This document shows, one piece after another, positions 8,924-17,345 of a DNA stretch of 27,740 bases. Numbering within the stretch: position 1 is the stretch's first letter; each line of letters begins with the position of its first letter. Position numbers and translations under genes: made by a program. The notes beneath the pieces were generated by a model that was not told the DNA's origin, did no database searches, and saw only the letters and a list, made by a program, of their open reading frames with translations. This stretch comes from JAAYYY01 sp964602995 (GTDB taxonomy: Bacteria > Chloroflexota > Anaerolineae > Promineifilales > Promineifilaceae), in the NCBI GenBank assembly GCA_964602995.1, contig CAZRTM010000052.1, forward strand, positions 1-27,740. Reading direction: 5' to 3'.

Positions 8924-9454
8924 ATGAAAGTCGCCGTCGGCTCTCGCAATCCCGCCAAGTTGCAGGCAGTGCGCCAGGCGCTGCGTTCAGTGTGGCCTGA
9001 GGCCACCATTGAAGGCGTCGCCGTGCCCTCCGGCGTTTCGGCCATGCCCCTCAGCGATGAGGAGTGCCTGCGTGGCGCGCGCAACCGGGCCGCCGCCGCG
9101 CTCCAGGCGCTCGGGGCCGATATGGGCATCGGCCTGGAGGGCGGCGTCAGCCAGGAGGAAGCGGGGCTGATGCTGGTGGGCTGGGTTGCCGTGCTGGCCG
9201 CGGACGGCCGCGAAGGCATTGCGGGCACGGCGCGCCTGCCGCTGCCGCAACCAATTGCGGAGCGCATTCTGGCGGGGCAGGAGCTGGGGCCGCTGATGGA
9301 TGAGTTGCTGGGCGAGAACAAGAGCAACCATCGCGGCGGGGCCATTGGGGCGTTGACGGGCGGCAAAGTGCTCCGTTCCGAAGCATTTACCATGGCCCTC
9401 CTCTACGCGCTGGCTCCCTTTTTGCAGCCGGATTTCTACAAAAGCGCCCCGTAA
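8924..9454 (+). CDS. Inosine/xanthosine triphosphatase, YjjX/DUF84 family
   Basis: The enzyme is expected to hydrolyse non-canonical purine triphosphates (ITP, XTP) and so clean the nucleotide pool. The 176-residue protein opens MKVAVGSRNPAKLQAVRQAL, the family's nucleotide-binding start. It contains SGVSAMPLSDEECLRGARNRA (43-63), MGIGLEGGV (72-80) and NKSNHRGGAIGALTGGKVLRSE (143-164), all typical of YjjX. The length is normal for the family. No strong Shine-Dalgarno is seen before the ATG. It follows the GbsR-type regulator on the same strand. Confidence 0.88.
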   Translation: MKVAVGSRNPAKLQAVRQALRSVWPEATIEGVAVPSGVSAMPLSDEECLRGARNRAAAALQALGADMGIGLEGGVSQEEAGLMLVGWVAVLAADGREGIAGTARLPLPQPIAERILAGQELGPLMDELLGENKSNHRGGAIGALTGGKVLRSEAFTMALLYALAPFLQPDFYKSAP

Positions 9455-9489
9455 ATCCCCCTTTTTTCAGCCAATTCTATTTTTCAGCT

Positions 9490-9518
9490 TTTCACCCTTA
9501 GCTCATCTGTGCTACACT
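9490..9518 (+). promoter_or_regulatory. Promoter of the nurA-herA operon
   Basis: TTTCAC (9490-9495), a 17-nt spacer and TACACT (9513-9518) give a sigma-70-type promoter. The predicted start near 9525 leaves a leader of about 170 nt before nurA, filled with hairpins. Confidence 0.6.
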
Positions 9519-9524
9519 GTTGGC

Positions 9525-9600
9525 GGTGGGTCGCCACCTCGTTCTGTCAGTGTATGGTAGGTCGCCATCGGGAGGTGGACCCGGCAAAGGGCCGAGCAAT
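9525..9600 (+). promoter_or_regulatory. Structured 5' part of the nurA leader
   Basis: The leader upstream of the repeat array can also fold. CCACCTC (about 9534-9540) can pair with GAGGTGG (about 9572-9578). A GGTCGCCA-like motif appears twice, near 9529 and 9559. Together with the hairpin array this looks like a designed RNA leader rather than a random spacer. No known riboswitch class was recognised. Confidence 0.4.
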
Positions 9601-9666
9601 GGCTCGGTAGAAGTCCGAGCAATGGCTCAGTAGAAGGCTGAGCAACGGCTCGGTAGAAGGCCGGGC
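9601..9666 (+). repeat. Three tandem ~23-bp units forming covarying hairpins in the nurA leader
   Basis: Units start at 9601, 9624 and 9647; the third is cut after 20 bp. Each makes a 6-bp stem, GCTCRG-TAGAAGK-CYGAGC: arms 9602-9607/9615-9620, 9625-9630/9638-9643 and 9648-9653/9661-9666. In the second unit the G-C pair of the first is replaced by A-T on both sides, a compensatory change that keeps the stem. The third keeps pairing through one G-U. A half unit (GCCGAGCAAT) precedes at 9591-9600. An alternative pairing of neighbouring units (CCGAGC-AATG-GCTCGG) is less well preserved. The array lies between the promoter and nurA and is presumably transcribed. Confidence 0.8.
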
Positions 9667-9695
9667 GCCCGTCTGGCATACCACGGGATGGGTTT

Positions 9696-10910
9696 ATGAC
9701 ACTTGAACTGGAGAAGTTAACCGCTGAGATTGAAGCCATGGCGCAGGGCGCCTATCAGCAGCGGCAGCAGGAAAACGAATTCCTGGAGATGCTGCTGCGC
9801 AAATTGCACGACCATCGTGAAGCATGGGAAAAGATTGACCGCGCCCTGGAGAAAGCAGCGTATACCGTTGACATGAAATGGTATCGCGGCGCAAAACCTC
9901 TGAACCGCCACGAGCCATTGGACGCCGTTATCCCTGCCCCTCGCCCGCCCGAACGGGCCACTCTGGTTGCTTGTGATGGCAGCCAGATTGTGCCCGACCG
10001 CCACGCGGCTTATCTTTATTCCGTCATCAACGTGGGCACCATTGTCTACCACCACGGAAAAGGGTGTGCGCCGCTGCAAGATACCCACCCCCGCCTCGAT
10101 TATCCGGGCAACGGGGATGACGCCGAGGCCTTTGTGGATAAGGCAGCGCTGGTCAACCTGCGCCGTGACCTGGCCGAGATCGAAACGCTGGTAGAGACGG
10201 CGGCACAGCACTACTCCGATTCGCACCCGGTGCTGGCCGTGCTCGACCAACGGCTGCTCTACTGGCCCGTCGGCTCTTCAGGCGACGATGAAGGGCAGCG
10301 CGTGCTGTTCGGTTGGCAGAAGGCCATGTCCCGCGCCTGTGACGAGAACTGCATGCTCGCCGGTTATATCGACCGCCCGGGCAAGCGCTCCATCATCACC
10401 TTTTTGCGCACGCTGGATATTAACGAGCCGGGGTTCGACCCCTCCACCCTGATCGAGCAAAATTACGGACCACGCTTCAACGACGTCACCCTGTTCCGGC
10501 GGCTACTGGACCAGCCCGGCGTCCGCAGCGCCGTCTTCGTCGACGTCTCCCAACACAACACTGAATTTGCCGGGCGCGACAAGAACAATGAAGTTTGCTT
10601 TTTCTACCTCAATCCAGGCCAGCACGGGCGACAGATTGCCCGTGTGGACATTCCGCGCTGGGTCGCCGAGGACCCACAGAAGGTGGAAGCCGTACACGGT
10701 CTGATTTATAGCCAGTGCCAGATTATGGGCGACTATCCCTACGTGCTGGCCCGCGCCGACGAAATGGCCGTTGTCGGCTACCGTGACCGGGAGAGCCTGG
10801 AAATTATGATCGAAAATGCCATGGAACGTTACGGATTGGCCGGTAGCGTCACAGCCAAGCAAAGCAGCAAATCGGTGGCGCGCGCCGCGCGCACGCGCCA
10901 CGAAATGTAA
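9696..10910 (+). CDS. nurA: NurA-domain 5'-3' nuclease
   Basis: NurA is the nuclease partner of the HerA translocase. In archaea and some bacteria the pair resects DNA ends. The 404-residue protein has an N-terminal helical region (1-60), then the NurA core. The first catalytic Asp94 sits in VACDGSQIVPDRH, which binds metal in the family. A second acidic site is Asp184 in LAVLDQRLLYW. Later come YIDRPGKRSIITFL (224-237) and FVDVSQHNTEF, matching the order of motifs in NurA nucleases. The ATG at 9696 is preceded by GGGATGGG. The C-terminal tail is basic (SVARAARTRHEM). The gene is 15 bp from the next, in a four-gene unit that ends in herA. Confidence 0.88.
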   Translation: MTLELEKLTAEIEAMAQGAYQQRQQENEFLEMLLRKLHDHREAWEKIDRALEKAAYTVDMKWYRGAKPLNRHEPLDAVIPAPRPPERATLVACDGSQIVPDRHAAYLYSVINVGTIVYHHGKGCAPLQDTHPRLDYPGNGDDAEAFVDKAALVNLRRDLAEIETLVETAAQHYSDSHPVLAVLDQRLLYWPVGSSGDDEGQRVLFGWQKAMSRACDENCMLAGYIDRPGKRSIITFLRTLDINEPGFDPSTLIEQNYGPRFNDVTLFRRLLDQPGVRSAVFVDVSQHNTEFAGRDKNNEVCFFYLNPGQHGRQIARVDIPRWVAEDPQKVEAVHGLIYSQCQIMGDYPYVLARADEMAVVGYRDRESLEIMIENAMERYGLAGSVTAKQSSKSVARAARTRHEM

Positions 10911-10925
10911 GGAGAGGAAGAGCCA

Positions 10926-11594
10926 ATGTTAACATCTGATGGCGGTACCAATGGCACAGGCGTCGAAGTTGAGGCCGGTCGCGTGCTGCGCGCCAGCACC
11001 ACCGGCTTTTCAGTCGGCTGCCGCGTTAACCAGTTGTCCGGCCCCAGCTTTGGCTGCCTGTTAAAGGCCTGTCCGCTGGACAGCGACGAAGCAATTTATG
11101 GCCTGGTCTACGACATGCACATTGACGACGATCCCCTGGTGCGCCGCCTGATTCTGGCCGAAAACCCGCGCACCTCGGTCATCGAAGACCAGCGCAACAA
11201 CCGGCTGGTGCCCATCGAGATGAGCGTGCTCACCGTGGGCTATGAACGGAACGGCCAGCTGATGTACGGCCTGCCGCCCCGCCCGCCACTCAATCTGGAC
11301 CCTGTCTACCTCTGCACCGATTCCAAAGAAGTGATCCGCTTCACGGAACATCCTAACTACATGCGCCTTATTCTGCGCAACGTAGATACACCTGTTCCCG
11401 TGGACCAGTTGCTGGTAGCGCACGTGCGCCAGACCTATGAGCATCGCGGCCAGGACGCGGCCTGGGCGCTGCGCATGGTGCAGGAGCTGATTGAGCTGTT
11501 GCGCAGCGATTACGAGCTGCTGATTCCCACGCTGGAAGCAATTAGCGAGGCCCTTCCCACTTTGCCGCTGACGGCCTCGCTCAATGGCCACTAA
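10926..11594 (+). CDS. HAS-barrel-like protein of the NurA/HerA operon
   Basis: The 222-residue protein starts, after a short leader, with GRVLRASTTGFSVGCRVNQL, SFGCLLKACPL and IYGLVYDMHIDDD. This has the look of the small beta-barrel (HAS barrel) found at the N-terminus of HerA-type ATPases. The second half (residues ~135-210) is helical (LILRNVDTPVPVDQLLVAHVRQ, MVQELIELLRSDYELLIPTLEA). There is no ATPase motif, so it is a stand-alone barrel, perhaps an adaptor for HerA or NurA. AGGA lies before the ATG. Its 3' end overlaps the next gene by 11 bp. The family assignment rests on my reading of the motif pattern and operon context. Confidence 0.65.
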   Translation: MLTSDGGTNGTGVEVEAGRVLRASTTGFSVGCRVNQLSGPSFGCLLKACPLDSDEAIYGLVYDMHIDDDPLVRRLILAENPRTSVIEDQRNNRLVPIEMSVLTVGYERNGQLMYGLPPRPPLNLDPVYLCTDSKEVIRFTEHPNYMRLILRNVDTPVPVDQLLVAHVRQTYEHRGQDAAWALRMVQELIELLRSDYELLIPTLEAISEALPTLPLTASLNGH

Positions 11595-12501
11595 GGCGAA
11601 CTATTCGAGGATGCCAGGTAACGCGATGCCAGACAGCGGACAGGTATTAACGGTCGCCTCCTGCATGGCCCCTATCGCTGGCCCGGTGGTCGAGGCCATC
11701 GTTGCCTATTTAGGGCGACGGTTAGGCATCGCCACCCATGTTGTGGACGACCTGAGCTGGGAGGCGCGCGAACAGCGCTTTGACGAGGGTCACATTGATG
11801 TCTCCTGGCTGTGCGGATTGCCCTACGTCTGGAAAGCAGATAGCGAAGAGCATGACGTTGAGCTGTTGGCTGCGCCCGTCATGCAAGGCGAGCGCTATGG
11901 CGGACAGCCGGTCTACTTTTCCGACGTGGTCGTGCGCCACGACAGCCCGTTTCAGAAATTTGATGATCTACAGGGCCGTGGCTGGGCCTATAATGAACCG
12001 CGCTCACATAGCGGCTATTATCTGACCCGCTACCGGCTGGCAGAGATGGGGCGCGACCGGAGCTTCTTCGGCAAGGTCGTGGCCGCCGGTTCTCACCAGC
12101 GGGCGCTGGAGATGATTTTGCAGGGCGACATCGATGCCGCCGCCATTGACAGCACGGTGCTGGAGCTGGTTTTGCAGCAGCAACCGCAAATCGGGGAGCA
12201 GATTCGTGTCATCGATAGCTGGGGGCCAAGTCCCATGCCGCCCTGGCTGGCCGGCAGAGAGATGACACCCGATTTGCGTGAGCGAGTGCGCAACGAGCTG
12301 CTGCAGATGCACCAGAACGATGAGGGGCGAGCCATTCTGGGCCAGGGCTTGATGTTGCGTTTTGCCCAGGTAAATGACGACGATTACGATGCCATCCGCC
12401 GGATGGCGCAAAAGGCAGAGACAGTATCGCTGGTGGCGACCCAGGAACAGAACGCCGGGTCGCACGGCGTGCAAGAGAAGGCACCAGGAGCAATCGTATG
12501 A
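11584..12501 (+). CDS. PhnD/NMT1-like solute-binding-fold protein without signal peptide
   Basis: The body matches phosphate/phosphite/phosphonate-type binding proteins: VASCMAPIAGPVVEAIVAYL, HIDVSWLCGLPYVW, FSDVVVRHDSPFQKFDDLQG, AYNEPRSHSGYYLTRYRLAE, GSHQRALEMILQGDIDAAAID and the GPSPMPPW segment. Unlike transported relatives it has no signal peptide or lipobox: the N-terminus (MATKANYSRMPGNAMPDSG) is polar. There is no permease or ATPase gene of a transporter nearby. It starts inside the HAS-barrel gene (ATG 11584; alternatives 11611 and 11626) and its stop overlaps the herA start by 4 bp (ATGA). It is therefore likely cytosolic and made together with HerA. A role as small-molecule sensor for the complex is a guess. 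Confidence 0.8.
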   Translation: MATKANYSRMPGNAMPDSGQVLTVASCMAPIAGPVVEAIVAYLGRRLGIATHVVDDLSWEAREQRFDEGHIDVSWLCGLPYVWKADSEEHDVELLAAPVMQGERYGGQPVYFSDVVVRHDSPFQKFDDLQGRGWAYNEPRSHSGYYLTRYRLAEMGRDRSFFGKVVAAGSHQRALEMILQGDIDAAAIDSTVLELVLQQQPQIGEQIRVIDSWGPSPMPPWLAGREMTPDLRERVRNELLQMHQNDEGRAILGQGLMLRFAQVNDDDYDAIRRMAQKAETVSLVATQEQNAGSHGVQEKAPGAIV

Positions 12502-14107
12502 GCGAACGGAAGAAAGTGATCGGCTTTATCAGCGGCGGTGGGTTGCGCGAAGGGTTCCACGTGCGCCTGACGGTACCCGCAGATGAGGTGCAGGAAGGCA
12601 GCTTCGTGGTCTGTGACAGCGGCGACTGGCGTTATTTCGGCCTGGTCACCGACCTGCAACTGGGCGCCACCGACCCGCGCTTCACCGACGAGCAGCCGGT
12701 TCGCCTGCAGCCCACGCTGAGCAAGCTGCTCCTGGGCAAGACGCTCTATACCACGCTGAACGTCTACCCCACGCTGATGATGAACCGCGGCCCCGACCCA
12801 CAGGAAGATCCCTCCGGCTACCTGGACTGGCAGGAGCAGGTGGAACAGGGGCGCATTGGCCCACAGCCGGTCAAAACTGTGCCGGCGCACCACACCGTGG
12901 CCCGCCTGGCCCAACCAGAGGACGTAGAGCTGCTCTTCCCCGGCGACTTCGTCATCGGCCACACCATCGAACAGGCCTACCCGGTGAAGCTGGACCTGGG
13001 GCGGCTGGTGAAGCGCTCCAGCGGCATTTTTGGGGCTACCGGCACCGGCAAGAGCTTCCTCACCCGTATGGTGCTGGCGGGGCTGATGAAGGAAGATGTG
13101 GCCGGCGCGTTGGTCTACGACATGCACAACGAGTACGCCTTCGATATCCCCGACTCCGATAACACGGGACAGGTCTGGGGTCTGAAGCGGCTCTTTGGCG
13201 CGAAGGTGCAGGTGGCCACGCTGGGCACAGGGCAGACGGTGCGCGGCCATACGCCAGATTTTGACCTGGAGCTTAAGTTGGATGACTTCACAACCAACGA
13301 CATTCTCTTGCTTTCCCAGGTCCTGGACCTGACAGATACGGCTGCGGTTACCCTGAATGCCTTGGAGAACGCATTTGGCGATAAGTGGTTCTCCCAATTC
13401 ATGAAGCTGCGGCCCGGCGCGATGGAGTACAATCCGGAGGAAGATAAGATGATGCCGGCGCCTGACTCGGTGGAGGTCTGGGCGCGGCAGAACAACGTCC
13501 ATCCTCGCGCTGCGGAGGCGCTACACCGCAAGCTGAAGCCGATTTACGACAAGGAGTATGTCACCGAAAACCCGGCCGGCGACGCCGTCACGGCCATTGT
13601 CGACAAGCTGGAACATGGCCGCCACGTGATTTTGAGCTTCGGCCCCCATGACCATGATCTGGATTACCTGCTGGTGTCCAACATCCTCACCCGCCGCCTG
13701 CGCCAGCACTGGATCAAGAAAACAGAGGAGCACCTTGCCCAGGATGCGCCACCGCCCCGCCCCCTGGTCATTGCCATTGAAGAAGCGCACAAACTGCTCA
13801 ACCCCCGTATTGCCAGCCAGACGCCCTTCGGCATCATCGCCCGCGAGCTGCGCAAATATTTCGTGACGCTGCTGGTTATCGACCAGCGCCCATCGGGCAT
13901 CGACGACGAGGTGATGTCTCAGCTTGGCACGCGCATTACGGGTTGGCTGGGCGACGAGGACGATATCCGCGCCGTGCTCAGCGGTCTGGCCGGGCGCGAA
14001 CAGCTACGCGGCATGTTGGCCCGCCTGCGCGAGAAAGAGGAAGTGTTGCTCCTGGGCTGGGGCGTAAAGATGCCCATCCCGGTCCGCTCCCGCCGTTATG
14101 ACCAATC
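12498..14107 (+). CDS. herA: HerA-type hexameric DNA translocase ATPase, 3' end lost in the assembly gap
   Basis: HerA pumps DNA and activates NurA. About 537 residues are visible before the N run. Residues 1-80 form a HAS-barrel-like domain (GFISGGGLREGFHVRL, SFVVCDSGDWRYFGLVTD). The FtsK/HerA ATPase follows, with Walker A GATGTGKS (179-186), the HerA motif VYDMHNEY (206-213), Walker B LVIAIEEAH (423-431) and the conserved stretch IDQRPSGIDDEVMSQLGTRI. The last residues (VKMPIPVRSRRYDQ) are typical of the end of the core, so little is probably missing. The ATG overlaps the upstream stop (ATGA), with GGAG just before. The frame that continues after the gap is an artefact of the N run and is not part of this protein. 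Confidence 0.93.
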
Positions 14108-14207
14108 NNNNNNNNNNNNNNNNNNNNNNNNNNNNNNNNNNNNNNNNNNNNNNNNNNNNNNNNNNNNNNNNNNNNNNNNNNNNNNNNNNNNNNNNNNNNN
14201 NNNNNNN
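14108..14207. other. Assembly gap of 100 N
   Basis: Exactly 100 N separate herA from the 3' end of panE. A fixed-size run like this is normally a scaffolding placeholder, so the true distance is unknown. The herA stop codon, and possibly other genes, lie in the gap. Confidence 0.98.
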
Positions 14208-14210
14208 GGC

Positions 14211-15257
14211 TTAGCGGTACTTTTTTACCTCTTCAATCAGTCGTGCTGGGTTGCCATCAAAGACCTGCCAGTCAATCTCGCCTTGTGCCATTTTAATTAG
14301 CGTGTTGGACAGGGCGGCGTTCACCGGTGTGGCAATGCCTAGCTCCTCTCCTGCGGCGGCGACAGCTCCGTTGTGGTAAATCACCTCGCTCTTCTTGCGC
14401 CCGGCCGAGAGGTCCATGTGGAATGAGGGCATCTTATTGCCCCGCCCTCCGGCCACAATGCGCGTCAGAATGGGCTTCACCAGCGAATCCGGCAGACGGC
14501 GCACGGCGAAGGCCAGGCGCGTGGCCGGTGTGCCGGGCAGATCCACCACCTTCAACTTCAGCCGCTGCATCACATTCAGCGCTTCCTGCAACATCTCCAT
14601 TTCCAGCCGGTAGGTGGGGCCATAATCGTAAATCGCTCGTGGATGGCGGTTGATGATGGCCGAGCTGGCGTTGCCGAGCATATTCAGCAACGCTTTGGAC
14701 CACTTCATCGAACGGTGATTGCCAATGCGCACGCAGGTGACGCCGGCCTCGTTGAACATCTCAACCCACGGTCTCACATTCTGCCGTTTGCGCGTGGGGG
14801 CCAGGGCCAGGCCGCGATCGCCCCGTTCCACCACAATATGAGCCGGCGTCTGGCGGCGCACCGGCGTCGTCAGCGAAGCGGCGATCAGCTCCACATCCCT
14901 GATTTCGTTGAGCACCATCTCTTCGATGCCAATACCGTTCTGCAGCGTCATCAGCCTGGGGAATGGCGTCGGAGCAAAAGCTATCAGCGAATCGAGCGCC
15001 TCGGCCACGTCGTAGGACTTCATGGCCAGCATAATCAGGTCATAGGCATCTTCAAGAAAGGCCTGGCGCACCGACGTAACCAGCCTGACCTGCGCATGGC
15101 TGTCCGGGTTCCCAGGAGTTGAAAGGCGCAGGTTGCCACCATCGATAGTCTGCGCAGTCTGGGGGCGTACGACCAGCGTCACATCATGGCCATGATTGGC
15201 CAGCATTGCTCCCAGATAGCTGCCTACCGCCCCCGCTCCATATACCAGAACTTTCAT
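14211..15257 (-). CDS. panE: 2-dehydropantoate 2-reductase (ketopantoate reductase family)
   Basis: The family reduces ketopantoate to pantoate with NADPH for pantothenate and CoA synthesis. The 348-residue protein starts with the Rossmann motif VLVYGAGAVGSYLGAMLA (GAGAVG, residues 8-13), followed by LQNGIG (105-110). In the C-terminal domain KWSKALLNMLGNASSAI carries the catalytic Lys188 and Asn192/Asn196. The substrate-binding Glu291 lies in RKKSEV. The family also contains other 2-oxoacid reductases, so the substrate is likely but not certain. GAGG precedes the ATG. The stop codon is only 3 bp from the assembly gap. It is downstream of fmt on the same strand with an 80-bp gap holding a small hairpin (15287-15303). 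Confidence 0.87.
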   Translation of the reverse strand: MKVLVYGAGAVGSYLGAMLANHGHDVTLVVRPQTAQTIDGGNLRLSTPGNPDSHAQVRLVTSVRQAFLEDAYDLIMLAMKSYDVAEALDSLIAFAPTPFPRLMTLQNGIGIEEMVLNEIRDVELIAASLTTPVRRQTPAHIVVERGDRGLALAPTRKRQNVRPWVEMFNEAGVTCVRIGNHRSMKWSKALLNMLGNASSAIINRHPRAIYDYGPTYRLEMEMLQEALNVMQRLKLKVVDLPGTPATRLAFAVRRLPDSLVKPILTRIVAGGRGNKMPSFHMDLSAGRKKSEVIYHNGAVAAAGEELGIATPVNAALSNTLIKMAQGEIDWQVFDGNPARLIEEVKKYR

Positions 15258-15337
15258 CGTTGTGAATCCTCATTGTGCAGGTATCGCCGTGAGCGGCTCA
15301 CGGTGAGTCCTGGGCAGATGTTTAATGTTTAGCAGTT

Positions 15338-16276
<939 letters not shown>

Positions 16277-16282
16277 GAGCGC

Positions 16283-16312
16283 ATTCTAGCACGGCGCGGG
16301 AAGAAGCCGCAA
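16283..16312 (-). promoter_or_regulatory. Promoter of fmt giving a probable leaderless transcript
   Basis: On the minus strand, TTGCGG (16307-16312), an 18-nt spacer and TGCTAGAAT with -10 TAGAAT (16283-16288) are followed after 6 nt by the fmt ATG. The predicted start nucleotide is the A of the ATG or very near it. Confidence 0.55.
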
Positions 16313-16319
16313 GGAACAT

Positions 16320-16346
16320 GGAGCGCCGGCAAGATGCCGGCGCTCC
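16320..16346. repeat. REP-like perfect palindrome between divergent genes
   Basis: Arms GGAGCGCCGGCA (16320-16331) and TGCCGGCGCTCC (16335-16346) pair perfectly around a 3-nt AGA. On the plus strand GTTTTCC follows. It lies between two divergent starts, where no terminator is needed, so an extragenic palindromic repeat is more likely. Only one copy is in the window. Confidence 0.55.
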
Positions 16347-16364
16347 GTTTTCCTTGGCATGCAA

Positions 16365-16393
16365 TTGACGGAAGTGGAAAGTGGCTCTACAAT
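16365..16393 (+). promoter_or_regulatory. Promoter of the DUF4013-like gene
   Basis: TTGACG (16365-16370), 17 nt and TACAAT (16388-16393), followed by CGGGGG. It lies 74 nt before the start and is nearly identical in layout to the promoter at 17251. Confidence 0.75.
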
Positions 16394-16467
16394 CGGGGGC
16401 GATTCCGCTTCCTGAATCGTTCCAGGTCCAACCAAACACCATGCTCACATAACAGGAGGGATTCACG

Positions 16468-17190
16468 ATGGACGTTGGAAAAGCGTTTACCTTTGTCTTT
16501 GAAGATGAGGAATGGATTTCGAAGGTGGGGATTGGCGCCGTTGTCGTTCTCCTTTCCTTCTTAATTTTGCCCATCTTCCCCCTGATCGGCTACATGGTGG
16601 CCGTCACCCGTAACGTCCGCAAAGGTGTGGAGAAGCCCCTACCGCGCTGGGACGATTGGGGACAGCTATTCATGGATGGGCTATATGTTTTTATTGCCCA
16701 GGTGATCTACTCTTCCCCCTTTTGGATCCTGCTCTGCGCCGCGACCGTGGTCACCATCGGCGGCGTCGGCTTCAGCGAAATTAGCGCTGACGCCGTGACA
16801 GCTTTGTTAGCCACCACCTGGGTTGCAGTCGGCTGCCTGTCGCTGCTCCTTTCCATTGCCCTCATGGTCATCAGCCCGGCGCTTTATATACAGTATGTGC
16901 GCCACGGCCAATTTGGTGCCATGTTCCGCATTGGTGAAGTGCTGGGTATCGCTCGCGACAACATTGGCCCCATCATCATCTCCGCTTTGGTGATGTTCGC
17001 TGTCTCGCTGCTCCTCTCGGCTGTGGTATCTGTACTCAACTTCATTCCCTGCCTGGGCAACGTCGCCGGCCTGATCCTGAGCATCCTGTTTGCGCCCTGG
17101 GTGGCGGCTGTCAGCGGACACCTGTATGGCCAGATTGCCCTGCGCGGTGAATATGGCAGCAAACCGGCCTCATCCTCCCTGTCTTTCTAG
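16468..17190 (+). CDS. DUF4013-like multi-pass membrane protein
   Basis: The 240-residue protein opens MDVGKAFTFVFEDEEWISKVGIGA, a pattern seen in DUF4013 proteins (a short amphipathic start, then W..K and a membrane helix). After the first helix comes GYMVAVTRNVRKGVEKPLPRWDDW, with the family's basic-Pro-Trp loop. Hydrophobic segments lie at about 22-45, 70-100, 110-140, 165-195 and 200-220, giving roughly five or six membrane spans. The C-terminus is short and polar. No catalytic motif is visible and no function is known for the family. AGGAGG stands 8 nt before the ATG. A tandem DUF4870-type gene with the same kind of promoter follows. Confidence 0.78.
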   Translation: MDVGKAFTFVFEDEEWISKVGIGAVVVLLSFLILPIFPLIGYMVAVTRNVRKGVEKPLPRWDDWGQLFMDGLYVFIAQVIYSSPFWILLCAATVVTIGGVGFSEISADAVTALLATTWVAVGCLSLLLSIALMVISPALYIQYVRHGQFGAMFRIGEVLGIARDNIGPIIISALVMFAVSLLLSAVVSVLNFIPCLGNVAGLILSILFAPWVAAVSGHLYGQIALRGEYGSKPASSSLSF

Positions 17191-17250
17191 ATAGCTAAAT
17201 GGCTTCTAGAAATGGTTTCTAGAATTGTTAGTCGATAGGTCATGAATTAA

Positions 17251-17279
17251 TTGACGACCTGCCATGCTCACCCTACAAT
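17251..17279 (+). promoter_or_regulatory. Promoter of the DUF4870-like gene
   Basis: TTGACG (17251-17256), 17 nt and TACAAT (17274-17279), followed by CCGGGGG. It lies 66 nt before the start codon. The hexamers, spacing and G-rich stretch after the -10 match the promoter at 16365. Confidence 0.78.
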
Positions 17280-17345
17280 CCGGGGGAGCCAATTGAGCCA
17301 ACTATATCCACCCTATACATCGTAAACACGCCTTAAGGAGGTAAA

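Noticed and set aside
9601..9666. CRISPR array
   Set aside because: The 23-bp units are contiguous, with no spacers, and lie in a leader; no cas gene is present.
11584..12501. ABC transporter operon for phosphonate
   Set aside because: There is no permease, transporter ATPase or signal peptide; neighbours are DNA-processing genes.
12384..13502. Long antisense open frame (372 codons) over herA
   Set aside because: It is antisense to a clearly conserved ATPase gene, is His/Gln-rich as mirror frames of GC-rich genes are, and matches no family.
14208..14300. Continuation of the herA frame beyond the N run
   Set aside because: It reads through unknown bases and then antisense to panE; the residues after the gap do not resemble HerA.
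15287..15303. Hairpin CCGTGAG/CTCACGG between fmt and panE as a terminator
   Set aside because: It has no T-run in the direction of transcription and is short; left as an unexplained small hairpin.
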